This document shows, in pieces, positions 55,415 through 64,000 of a stretch of DNA of 64,000 bases. The position numbers and the translations under genes were made by a program. The stretch is taken from assembly GCA_030248295.1 (NCBI GenBank), contig JASANH010001234.1, positions 806,001 through 870,000 on the forward strand, written 5' to 3'. The DNA comes from Mesodorylaimus sp. YZB2_4. Taxonomy: Eukaryota > Nematoda > Enoplea > Dorylaimida > Dorylaimidae. Within the stretch, counting starts at the first letter, position 1. The number at the start of each line of letters is the position of its first letter. The notes under the pieces are model-generated. The model saw nothing but the letters and a program-made list of their open reading frames with translations, was not told where the DNA came from and did no database searches.

Positions 55415-56849
55415 TTTTCATGTCTTCTTAACCACGTCTAATCTTCTAAGTAACCTCTAGGGCTCGCTTTCGACAACACTGCGGCCTCCTGGCTAAGACA
55501 TGGATGAAGATGGGTTTCGCAGAGAACGAGCAAAAGGGAGAAGCGAGTCTGATGAGTGCGAAATGTAATTTGGTCGAGTTTGATTCGTTTCGTTGGCCAA
55601 ACGCAGGCTGGCGAGGAAATTCGATCACATATTCCACAACAAGCATCCAGGTCGGCCAAAGTCGAAAAAAGCCTTTGCTAGCTGCTTACTAGCATAGATG
55701 GGAAACGCAAAAGGGGCCCATGCTATATGCGCCTTGATTACTATCGGCACTCGTGTCTACTCGAATTTGATGACATCCCGTACGCCGCGAATGGTCAATA
55801 TGGTAGATTCGAGAAGTGCATATAAGGCGTTGGTGGATATGCCCGCGTGGGTTATGGACGAATAGAAGTTTGCATAATTCCCTCTTACCGTTAGGCCTGC
55901 CCCAAATCCCTCAGGCTAGCAAGAAAGCATGAAGCCATGCCTATCGTGATCTTCGTCAATAAGTGTCTTCAATGTCTGTATGCATTACGACCATCATAGG
56001 AAGGGCATTCTACTGTCTATGAATTGAATGGTTCTATGAATGGTAGGATCTTTTACTGCGCCTTGAAAATTGAATTGGTGCGTCAAATCAACAATGTCAC
56101 CTATTGACTTCCACACTTTCGCCTCTTGCCCCAGTTTCCACGGCGTCGTCAGTGACCACAAGCTCAGCGACCCAAAATCAAGCACTAAACATCAAGTCAA
56201 CAGGAAGATCAAGCAATCGCTCGGCCGGCAAGGACCCGAGGAGCTGTTTGCATATCAGTTTTCTAAGAAGCGATTCGTGTTAGCATGGACACGCAATACC
56301 TGCTGACTGTTTTGCATGATAGTAATAGCGTAGGGCGGATCGTGAGTCACTTTTAGTGTACCAATGGTTAAGCATATGCAGTGTAAAGTGTGAAGTGAAA
56401 AGCATGCGTGCAGTGTAAAGTCAAAAGCGCGCACGCAGTGTAAAGTAAAAAGTAAAAAGCGTGCATGCAGTGCGCAGTGTGAAGTGAAGTAAGAAATAAA
56501 ATCAAAGCGCTCAGGGAGTGCACAGTGTGAAGGTGGTGTAAAGTGCTGTTTGCTGTTTTGGGCGGATGGTTTGAATGAGTGTAAGTGTAATAGGGGACTG
56601 AGGGTGCCTTTTAGTGAGTCCTTGTGTAATGGCTGCTTTGCATTAGAGTGTGCAGAATCGTTCTTCAAAGGCAGTGAAAAAAGGGTGGGTGGGAAGACTG
56701 ACTGTGAGTGAGCTGTTGTCAAGTTGAGTGACAATTGAGTACTGTGCATGGTGACCTTGTTAATAAGAAAGTACATTACGGTAGAAATTTTAGAAATAGA
56801 ATTGCTCAGGCAGATTACTCAGGTAGAATAGAATAGTGTGCAGGCGCCG
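55415..56849. other. Upstream of the TARP-like gene; LINE 5' flank
   Basis: No gene recognised. At 56370-56560 a degenerate repeat built on GCAGTGTAAAGTGAAAAGC occurs, followed by GTGTAAGTG-rich sequence to about 56740. This could be the 5' UTR of the LINE or a simple repeat. The TARP-like promoter should lie just above 55415. Confidence 0.45.
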
Positions 56850-57038
56850 AGGCTAGTCGGGCCTATCTCTCTCTCTTGTTTGTGTGTCAAGATACCTCTG
56901 AAACCAGTTATAAGGAAAACGTGGAAGAACCTTTTGGCCATTTCGATTTTTTTGACTTATTTATCAACTTTTTTTCACCAAGTAGCCTGCGAGGGCGAAA
57001 GGTGGCATTAGAAGAGATATTTGAAAAATTGATCTGCG

Positions 57039-58544
57039 ATGGACGCGCCAGAGATCATGATGGAGAACGAAGAATTATCCGAGAACGTAACGGCGACGAA
57101 AATAGGAGAAGATAAGATTGCCTTCATTCCACTTGAAATCAACAACCTGCTGAACAAGCAACCTGGTGAAATTGTCAGATCGATTGCTCTGGAAAACCCG
57201 AAAGAGAAACACCCCATCTGCGCTTTGCGACTAAAGAAAGTGATCAAACTGATTTTTGCCACGAAAGAAGCCAGAGATTGTGCTGTCAAAGAAAAGTTGT
57301 CGCTCTTCGGCCTTCGGGTCGAGCTCGATTATCCGAGGCCGTACGTCCCGATGCAACGGAAGACCATCTACTTATACGGTATTCCTTACGAAACAGATGG
57401 CGATGAGATCAAAAAGTGGTTGAAGGAGCAAGGCTTTAATACGGTATCAGAAGTTAGGAAAACATGCTGGAGGGACACAGAGATCGAAAACGGAGGAAGA
57501 TCAGTCGTCGTCCAGGCCGCACCAGAAAAAGAAATTCCTGGATTCGCCTTCTTCAGGCCATCCCCGCGATCGAAGCCAGTAACAGTGCAGATTTGGTATC
57601 CTGGTATCGATGTGTGGTGTTGGAAATGCAAAGGAAAAGGCCACATCTCGAGACAGTGTCCAGCGATGCATTATCAACCACCACCAGGATCCTATGCCGC
57701 GATGGCGAGTGGCACCGCCGGAGGCGGATTTCGAACAGTATCCAACATAAACGAGTCAGTCGCAGATCGTACCCAAGGAGCTGGAGGCGTCGACAACGAG
57801 AATTTCCCCCCTCTGACAGCATTAAATACGACGCAGCCTCTGGTCAAGAGAAGGAAAGAGAAAGATCACAGAACCAGTGCAGAATCCGAGGTGCTTTCCA
57901 AAGCGGATATCCATCCTTTCTTCTGTCAAGGCTGAAAATCCTCTGTCAAACCACCACTCGTGCTCATTTATGATCGAGGGCCAGACCTATGCATCGACAG
58001 AGCAATATCTCTTCAAGGCGAAAGCTGTAGCCATGGGAGACAAAGCGGCGGAGAAAAGAATTATGAAGGCGAAGTCAGCCAATGAAGCCAAACAAATCGG
58101 TGAGAAAATACAGTGGGACGAGGAAGCAAAGGGGCCTTGGATGGCCTTCGCAAAAGAAAAACTATGGCTCGCTAATGAAAAGAAATACGAACAGAATCTT
58201 GGATTGAGGAAGCACCTGTTTGAAACGGCTCCCAAGTCTCGGTCGAAGGGAATCCGAACGACGATCGGTGGGGCGTTGGAATCAAATGGGACGATCCTAA
58301 GATACAGGACCCGGCCAATTGGAGAGGAAAGAACGAATTTGGAAAATTGCTTACACAACTGCGAGACGATTTGATGTCACGATCGGTGTACGCCGAGGAA
58401 GTAGACGAGGTGGCGAGGCAAAGAGAACAAGCGGATGAAAGAAGCAAACGACCTTTGAGCCCAGTCAGCGAATCGAGCCAAGACGACGACCATCGATCCA
58501 ATCGCAAGCAGAGGACCGAAGACCCAACGGACACAGACTTGTGA
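57039..58544 (+). pseudogene. LINE ORF1: RNA-binding, CCHC and NADAR domains
   Basis: This is an ORF1-type nucleic-acid-binding protein broken by two compensating frameshifts. Frame 1 (57039-57935) has an RRM-like part (KTIYLYGIPYETDGDEIKKW) and one zinc knuckle CWKCKGKGHISRQC. It then reaches IHPFF, where the frame ends. The next frame (from about 57927) continues with AENPLSNHHSCSF, EGQTYASTEQYLFKAKA, KSANEAKQIG and LRKHLFET. The first frame resumes near 58230 with VEGNPNDDRWGVGIKWDD and ANWRGKNEFGKLLTQLRDDL, then an acidic tail to 58544. Together these are the ordered motifs of a NADAR (YbiA-like) domain: PLSN, YxSxEqYl, WG.G, WrGkN.lGk.L. The pattern implies about a one-base gain and a one-base loss. 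NADAR proteins act on ADP-ribosylated or ribose-linked compounds. Its role in a LINE is unknown. Confidence 0.8.
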
Positions 58545-58673
58545 ACACGACGGTCGGACGATCGACATCAGCATTATTGCCGAAATGTGAGCAAGGGCCA
58601 GAGTACCAAACTGACCTTGTGTTTCCCCCTGGGGTTTTTTTGTGGGTTAGCAGAATAACCTTTTTTACTGTGT

Positions 58674-61600
58674 TTGGTTTCCTTTTTTTCTAAAATAGGT
58701 GGCAATAGGGTATCCTTTGCGACTTTAAATGCAGCAGGACTAAGAGATAAACCAACCAAGACTGTATCCTTTTTTGACTTTGTAAAATTATATTCGATTG
58801 TGTGCATTCAGGAAACCCACTTCAGAAATAAGAAAGAGGCATCGTATTTTGACAATGTTTTTGAGGCCAGGTTTAAAGTTTTCCACAGCTTCTCAGACGA
58901 GTTTAGTGCAGGTGTGTATTTGCTCATTAATCGATCTTCCCTGTTTTCGGACATTACCCGTTTGACGAGTGTTGATGGGCGTGCTATCCTTTTGACTGCC
59001 AAATATGAAAGTAGAATTTTTCTTGTGTGTGGTTTGTATGCTCCAGCTCAGGAAGCGCCGAGGAAGATGTTTTTTGAGAGTCTTCTTGAGAAGGCATTAC
59101 AAAGGTTTAGGTACCATGATGCGGCTGTGTGTCTGGGGGATTTTAACTTTGTAGAATCGAAGGAGCTCGACCGAAGTGAACTTACTTTATATACTGAAGC
59201 TGGACATAAAGAATTTCGAAAGTTCTCTTCGAAATTCAAGCTTCTCGATATTTTTCGGTATCATAATCCTAGTAGCAAACTTTTTTCGCATCTGGCACAT
59301 AGTACAAAAACTCAGGGCAGACTTGATAGAATTTATTGTACACAAAACTTAGTTGAATCTTATGTAAACTATGACTTCATTGACACAGCTCTGTCTGATC
59401 ACAAAATCTTTTATGTAAATTGTAACTTTACGTTTGCACAGATTAAGAGGGGACCGTCTTACTGGAAGCTTGATGTTGATCTACTGCAAAGAGACGAAGT
59501 TTTGCGGGACCAGATCAGAGGCAAGCTGCAGTCTTTGCAGACTAACATGGAAAGTGCGCACGACAAGGAGGTACTGTCCATGTGGGGGGATTTCAAGGAT
59601 GAGATAGCGTGTTTGTGCAAAGCACATAAAAGGTACATTGAAAGGGAGAATAAAAGGCAACGAGCAGAGTTGGAAAAAGCACTGCAAAAATGTAAGGCGT
59701 GGTTAGGAATGCACCCAACTAGCGAAATGCTGAAAGCGGAGTTTTCGGACATTCGCGAGCGACTAAGAACGTTTGATCGTGAGGAAATCAGGAGAAGATT
59801 GGGAAAAACACATTTTAGGGATTTAGCAACGGATCAATTTACGTTGGTGACTGCTAAGTTAATGCAAAAAGCCTCAGCGGAGCAGAGGACAGTGTATGCG
59901 ATTAATGATGAGAATGGGGTCACTCACTTCAACCAGTTGGACGTGATAGGAGAGATAAGGAGGCAGTACGAGGGTCTGTTCACAAGTGTGGGCAGAGTGG
60001 ACACTGCGGCAGCTGATATTTTCCTGACGCAACAGCCGCACGGCACAGCAGGGGACGAGGACAGAGCAATTCTAGGAGAAGAAGTGAATGAGGACGAGGT
60101 TGAGAAAGCAATGAGGTCTTTCCAGAAGAGGAAAACACCAGGCAGTGACGGATTGCCCATTGAATTCTACGCCATGTTTCCGGCTGAACTGTCTAGTGTC
60201 CTATGTCAGGTATACGCATCCTCTTTTCGCTTAGGGAAATTGCCGCCGAGCTGCTACTTTGGCATCATCTCTCAACTGTACAAAGGGGAAGGGGATAAGA
60301 AGGTCAGGTCCAACTGGAGGCCATTAACAATGCTGAATGTCGACTATAAAATATTAGCCAAAGTTCTAGTAATGAGACTGAGGAAGGTAATGCGCAAAAT
60401 CGTTCATCCGGATCAAACCTGTGCTGTGCCAGGGAGGGATATTAGGGACGGGGTGCTCACCCTCTATAATGCTGCAGAATATGTGAAGGAGCAAGAGATG
60501 GACGCCCTAATTTTGTCGGTGGATCATATGTCAGCTTTTGACATCATCGAATGGGAATATCTTTTCCGAGTGCTAGATTTTTTTGGACTGGGGCCTGTTT
60601 TCCAAAAATGGGTTGGTATAATCTACAGAATAGGATCAGTGAGTTCGTCAGTTCAGGTAAATGGATACGTGTCCTCGCCTTTCAGTCCGACCAGGGGAAT
60701 CAGGCAGGGCTGTCCCCTGTCGGCTTTGCTCTACGTTTTGGTCTCTGAGACTGTAACCAATTTCATAAGGAGGGACAGAACAGTGAAAGGCATCGATGTG
60801 TTTGGGCAACAACTAAAACTGAACAACTATGCAGACGACACAAATTTTTTGCTTGCTGACTCAGAGTCTGTAAAACGTGTGTTTGAGGTATACAATTTGT
60901 ACAAGCGGGCTTCTGGGGCAACATTAAAAAAAGCCAAAACGAAGATTCTGTTGCTGGGAAAGATGAAAAAGGACTGCTTGGAGGCTGACCTGCAGGACCT
61001 AGTTGTGAGTCAAGTGAAAGTATATGGTTTCTTAATTAAAAACGAGGGAATGGAGATAACAGAAAATTGGGAAGCAGTGCGAAGACACATAGGCACGCTG
61101 GGGGATAAGATTCCTCACACTGAGGTGTCCTATTTTGGTAGGGTATACGTGGCCAATACCTACTTCCTGTCCAAACTTTGGTATTTAGCATCAGTAATTG
61201 CACCAGAAGATGATTTGCAAAGGTTTGCTGAGACACAGATGGATTCATATCTTAGGCATCCGGCTAAGCAGAATGTGATAAACAAGCTCATTTTGAAAAG
61301 GACCAAAGAGCAAGGAGGAGTGGGGTACCCTGACATTGGCTTTAAGGTGCTTGCATTTCGCTTGATGTTGTTGGTACGCAGGCATTTGGCTCAGGAGAAG
61401 GCTGTATGGCACTCTTTCTTCGATTACTTCTATGGTAAATTAGAGAAGGCGACTTTGCCGCAGATTAGCTCTATACAGGCACCCCGTTTATACAAGGACG
61501 TTCGGAAAGCCGTACTGAGTGCTAAATTTAGTATTTTGAGTGATCATAGTGTAGGTCTGGATTCGAAGACTTATCCAATAAAGAATGTAAAAACCAAGCT

Positions 61601-62234
61601 TTTGTATAGACATATGCTTGAGAAAAAGGTGGGCAAGGCCAATAGGGCAATTGAGGAATATTGGAGGGAGAAGTTTAGGAAAGAATCGATTGACTTTGGT
61701 GCATATTGGAGACTAAATACAACAAAGCACGTCGATGGTCTAACACGAAGCATACATTACTCCCTTCTGTACAAAGGATTGTATACAAGGAGCAGAGTGT
61801 CCAAGTTTACAGATGTTAGTCCAAATTGTAAGTTCTGCACAGAGATGGCTGGCGAGGATAAATGCGAAGACGTTTATCATGTTTTTGTCGAGTGTCACAG
61901 GTTTCAGCTTTTTTGGAACAGAGTAAACGTACTCATTCAGGGTTTCGACCCGACCATCACTTTGAAAGAGGAAAGCAGGATTTTTGGAGTGACTGGCGGA
62001 AAATCCTCACATCTGAAGGTGATTGTAAACTTGATTTTACAATCAGCGCAGAGATGCATCTGGTTTGCTAGAATGGATTATGAGGAAAAGAATTCAGACG
62101 ACACTGACCTTTGGGTTTCACTTTTAAAGCGCCTTCGACTTTTGTTTAAAAGAGCTAGGTATACCTTGACACCGCATCTGTTTAACGAGATCTTTGTAAA
62201 GTCTTCTTTTTTGTTCAGAATTAGAAAGGGATAA
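58674..62234 (+). CDS. LINE ORF2: endonuclease-reverse transcriptase
   Basis: This is an intact frame of 1186 codons. An apurinic-like endonuclease comes first (residues about 12-235: ATLNAAGLRD, IVCIQETHF, CLGDFNFV and ALSDHKIFYVN, containing the catalytic Asn, Glu, Asp and Asp-His). A reverse transcriptase follows (about 470-800: PGSDGLPIEFY, NWRPLTMLNVDYKILAKVL, LSVDHMSAFDIIEW, GIRQGCPLSALLYVLVSE and the catalytic NNYADDTNFL). A C-terminal region has a CCHC-like CKFCTEMAGEDKCEDVYHVF. The first codon of the frame is TTG and the first in-frame ATG is near residue 130, inside the endonuclease. A TAA at 58656-58658 closes the frame upstream, so either the start codon has mutated or ORF2 is reached by reinitiation. 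The RT residues look intact. Confidence 0.93.
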   Translation: MVSFFSKIGGNRVSFATLNAAGLRDKPTKTVSFFDFVKLYSIVCIQETHFRNKKEASYFDNVFEARFKVFHSFSDEFSAGVYLLINRSSLFSDITRLTSVDGRAILLTAKYESRIFLVCGLYAPAQEAPRKMFFESLLEKALQRFRYHDAAVCLGDFNFVESKELDRSELTLYTEAGHKEFRKFSSKFKLLDIFRYHNPSSKLFSHLAHSTKTQGRLDRIYCTQNLVESYVNYDFIDTALSDHKIFYVNCNFTFAQIKRGPSYWKLDVDLLQRDEVLRDQIRGKLQSLQTNMESAHDKEVLSMWGDFKDEIACLCKAHKRYIERENKRQRAELEKALQKCKAWLGMHPTSEMLKAEFSDIRERLRTFDREEIRRRLGKTHFRDLATDQFTLVTAKLMQKASAEQRTVYAINDENGVTHFNQLDVIGEIRRQYEGLFTSVGRVDTAAADIFLTQQPHGTAGDEDRAILGEEVNEDEVEKAMRSFQKRKTPGSDGLPIEFYAMFPAELSSVLCQVYASSFRLGKLPPSCYFGIISQLYKGEGDKKVRSNWRPLTMLNVDYKILAKVLVMRLRKVMRKIVHPDQTCAVPGRDIRDGVLTLYNAAEYVKEQEMDALILSVDHMSAFDIIEWEYLFRVLDFFGLGPVFQKWVGIIYRIGSVSSSVQVNGYVSSPFSPTRGIRQGCPLSALLYVLVSETVTNFIRRDRTVKGIDVFGQQLKLNNYADDTNFLLADSESVKRVFEVYNLYKRASGATLKKAKTKILLLGKMKKDCLEADLQDLVVSQVKVYGFLIKNEGMEITENWEAVRRHIGTLGDKIPHTEVSYFGRVYVANTYFLSKLWYLASVIAPEDDLQRFAETQMDSYLRHPAKQNVINKLILKRTKEQGGVGYPDIGFKVLAFRLMLLVRRHLAQEKAVWHSFFDYFYGKLEKATLPQISSIQAPRLYKDVRKAVLSAKFSILSDHSVGLDSKTYPIKNVKTKLLYRHMLEKKVGKANRAIEEYWREKFRKESIDFGAYWRLNTTKHVDGLTRSIHYSLLYKGLYTRSRVSKFTDVSPNCKFCTEMAGEDKCEDVYHVFVECHRFQLFWNRVNVLIQGFDPTITLKEESRIFGVTGGKSSHLKVIVNLILQSAQRCIWFARMDYEEKNSDDTDLWVSLLKRLRLLFKRARYTLTPHLFNEIFVKSSFLFRIRKG

Positions 62235-62638
62235 GGGGGGAAATGAAAAAAAAAAGATAAAGATCGAGATAAAAAAAAAAAAAAATAATATATAATAAAA
62301 TATTAAAAAAAAAAGAAAAATTGAATAAACAGGGAAAAAGAAAACAAAAGAAAAAAAAATTATTTGAAAAAATAAAAAAAAATAAAATAAAATATAAAAA
62401 AATTTAAAAACAAAATAATAAAAAAAAATGGAAAAAATGTTAGCGTGTGTTGCGCTACGTTTAGTACCTGGGGAGGGGGACTACTCCCCGCTCACCAAGT
62501 AGGCGGTGGCTCCATGGAGAGAAAGAAGATTAAAAACGACAAGTGATTTATAGTGATATAATTAACCTGGTGGTTATGTTTGTATTGATTGCCTCAATTC
62601 CGTTTATACAATAAAAATGCATGAAAAAAAAAAAAAAA
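62235..62638 (+). terminator. LINE 3' UTR, poly(A) signal and A-tail
   Basis: After an A-rich segment, 62439-62600 is unique sequence with TGGGGAGGGGGACTACTCCC (a short GGGGA-rich inverted element). Then come AATAAA at 62610 and A15 at 62624-62638, the mark of target-primed integration. Confidence 0.75.
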
Positions 62639-62789
62639 GATTACAGAAAGTGTTTAATGAATTGCAGGTACGTTACCGCAGAATTTTCCTGATAATTACA
62701 GTGAGTAGATTACAGTAGGAATTTTTGATGCTTAGGTACATCACAGGTAACCATGAATTTGCACTATATGGCTCTCTCGACTCTGCAGG

Positions 62790-64000
62790 CGCCACCAGAT
62801 CAGACGCCTAAAATCCGTTTTGTGTGGGACAGAGTGGAAAAAACATCTTTGTTCGATGAAAGCCATAGGCGAAGAGATCGAGCACGAACATGTCCTGCCA
62901 GTAATTTTTTCGAAACTAACGCTTGATTCAATTTGCGTCTGGAAGAAAATCGGGGAGACGAGGCTTGGACCGTAGCAGCACTCCAAAAAGGGTACAGAAA
63001 CTGCTCGAAGCCCGAGAGCTGATCAGCATCACTAGCCATCAGCATCCGTGGCACCGAAACCTACTGCAGGCCTTTTGCATGTGCAAAATGGACCCCAGAA
63101 GAGATATGGAGGATATCACATGTCGACCGACGACCAGAAAAAACAGGGCGGATATCACACGACGACAGGTTCACTCTCGACCCACTCCAGAGCTGAGAAG
63201 ACGCAGAATAGCAAGTGTTTCTTTTGCCAAGGTGACCATTGGACTGATGAATGTCCAGTGTATACTACAGTCGAAGCCAGGAAAAAACAGATCAAGGAAA
63301 AATGTTTCGTCTGCTTTAAAGAAGGTCATAGCCAAAAGGCTTGCAAATCTGAGAAGGCGTGTGTGCACTGCAAACAGAAGAAACGTCATTATCGAAGTTT
63401 GTGCCCAAAGAAGTTCTCCATGCAGGATCCAAAGAAGGAAGCGGCCTATCCTGTTTCGGAAGAACATCCGAAAATCGAACCTGAGGGGCACAAGCCTGAA
63501 AATGCCCTGGTCAATTTGGATGGGCGTGGTCTTCTTCAAACCGCGAGTGCGCATGTCATGGCCCCACAATCGCCGCATGAAGAAAAGGTCCGACTAGTTT
63601 TCGACTGTGGGAGTCAGCGCACATATGTGACCGAAGAGCTGGTCGCAAAATTAAAAGCAGAACCGCAGGCTCAAGAGACACTGCAGATTTACACATTTGG
63701 TGGTATCGAGGCTACGCGGATTCGGACCAAGGTGGTCAAACTGAAACTGAAATTGCTGGATGGATCCGCCATGGAACTCCTAGCAAATACTGTCCAAAGA
63801 ATTGGAGAAATTCACCACAAGTTGGTGGATGTGGATACGGTGGATACGGAGCGTTGTATCAGACAATGCCAATGGCTGACCCAGTAGGCAAAAAACCGCC
63901 GGAACCAGGGATCGACCTACTGTGGTGCCACTATTCAGAACCACTTGCTCCGAGATGGCTATGGCCCGATATGGCCTCAGCTCTGCTCCGGGATTTGTAT
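62790..64000 (+). pseudogene. BEL/Pao-like gag-protease fragment, broken
   Basis: This is a piece of an LTR-retrotransposon polyprotein running off the window. At 62850-63050 there are gag-like fragments in shifting frames (KAIGEEIEHEHVLPVIFSKL; then WTVAALQKGYRN). The longest frame (63048-63887) has three zinc-knuckle motifs: CFFCQGDHWTDEC, CFVCFKEGHSQKAC and CVHCKQKKRHYRSLC. A spacer and an aspartic-protease-like block VRLVFDCGSQRTYVTEELVA follow, typical of Pao/BEL elements, where D[CST]GS replaces DTG. A stop at 63885 and continuation in another frame (PPEPGIDLLWCHY) show decay. No LTR is visible inside the window, and there is no ATG at the head of the frame. It begins about 150 bases after the LINE A-tail. 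Confidence 0.75.

Larger units (their letters stand above)
56850..62638 (+). mobile_element. L1/Tx1-like LINE, near full length
   Basis: A non-LTR retrotransposon with two ORFs: ORF1 (57039-58544, frameshifted) and ORF2 (58674-62234, open). A 3' UTR of about 400 bases follows, with an A-rich low-complexity stretch at 62246-62430, an AATAAA at 62610-62615 and a terminal A-tail at 62624-62638. The 5' boundary is uncertain. No target-site duplication could be fixed by eye. The RT block (NWRPLTMLNVDYKILAKVL) points to the L1/Tx1 branch. Confidence 0.85.

Overview
The window is nuclear DNA of an invertebrate animal. The species cannot be named from sequence alone. The evidence is spliced genes with GT-AG introns, a full set of metazoan families (cytohesin, ATF4, OAF, TARP/CACNG-like, GID8, PANK4, H3.3), and a heavy load of tRNA-derived SINEs, short inverted-repeat elements, a FLYWCH/MULE DNA transposon, an L1/Tx1-like LINE and a BEL/Pao-like fragment. 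I rebuilt gene models by hand from splice signals, reading-frame phase and family similarity. No alignment or gene-finder was run.

Layout: 1-3.9 kb holds no recognisable gene and ends in an inverted-repeat element. Mitochondrial GrpE (+) and mitochondrial acyl carrier protein NDUFAB1 (+) follow, only 188 bases apart. ATF4 (-) is convergent with NDUFAB1, and its leader carries a long overlapping uORF. Cytohesin (-) and transaldolase (+) form a head-to-head pair with start codons 389 bases apart. A degenerate minisatellite precedes an 11-finger C2H2 protein (+), whose first intron holds a 1.6 kb palindrome. A 1.8 kb non-coding stretch separates it from OAF (-), which is head-to-head with histone H3.3 (+). 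PANK4 (-) covers 14.5 kb with very repeat-rich introns. GID8 (-) and a TARP/calcium-channel-gamma-like gene (-) follow, the latter with a dead MULE in its first intron. The last 8 kb is a near full-length LINE and a broken BEL/Pao gag-protease fragment.

The genes are mostly unrelated housekeeping and signalling genes, not a pathway cluster. The weak links are two adjacent mitochondrial genes and two genes of the pantetheine economy (NDUFAB1 carries 4'-phosphopantetheine; PANK4 acts on pantothenate and phosphopantetheine), which lie far apart and probably by chance.

Best second-look items: the LINE ORF1 carries a NADAR (YbiA-like) domain split over frames; PANK4 keeps the catalytic Glu and Arg that human PANK4 has lost; the ATF4 leader has vertebrate-like uORF architecture; sense-strand poly-G runs sit just downstream of many 5' splice sites; and one hairpin repeat forms arrays at three separate loci.
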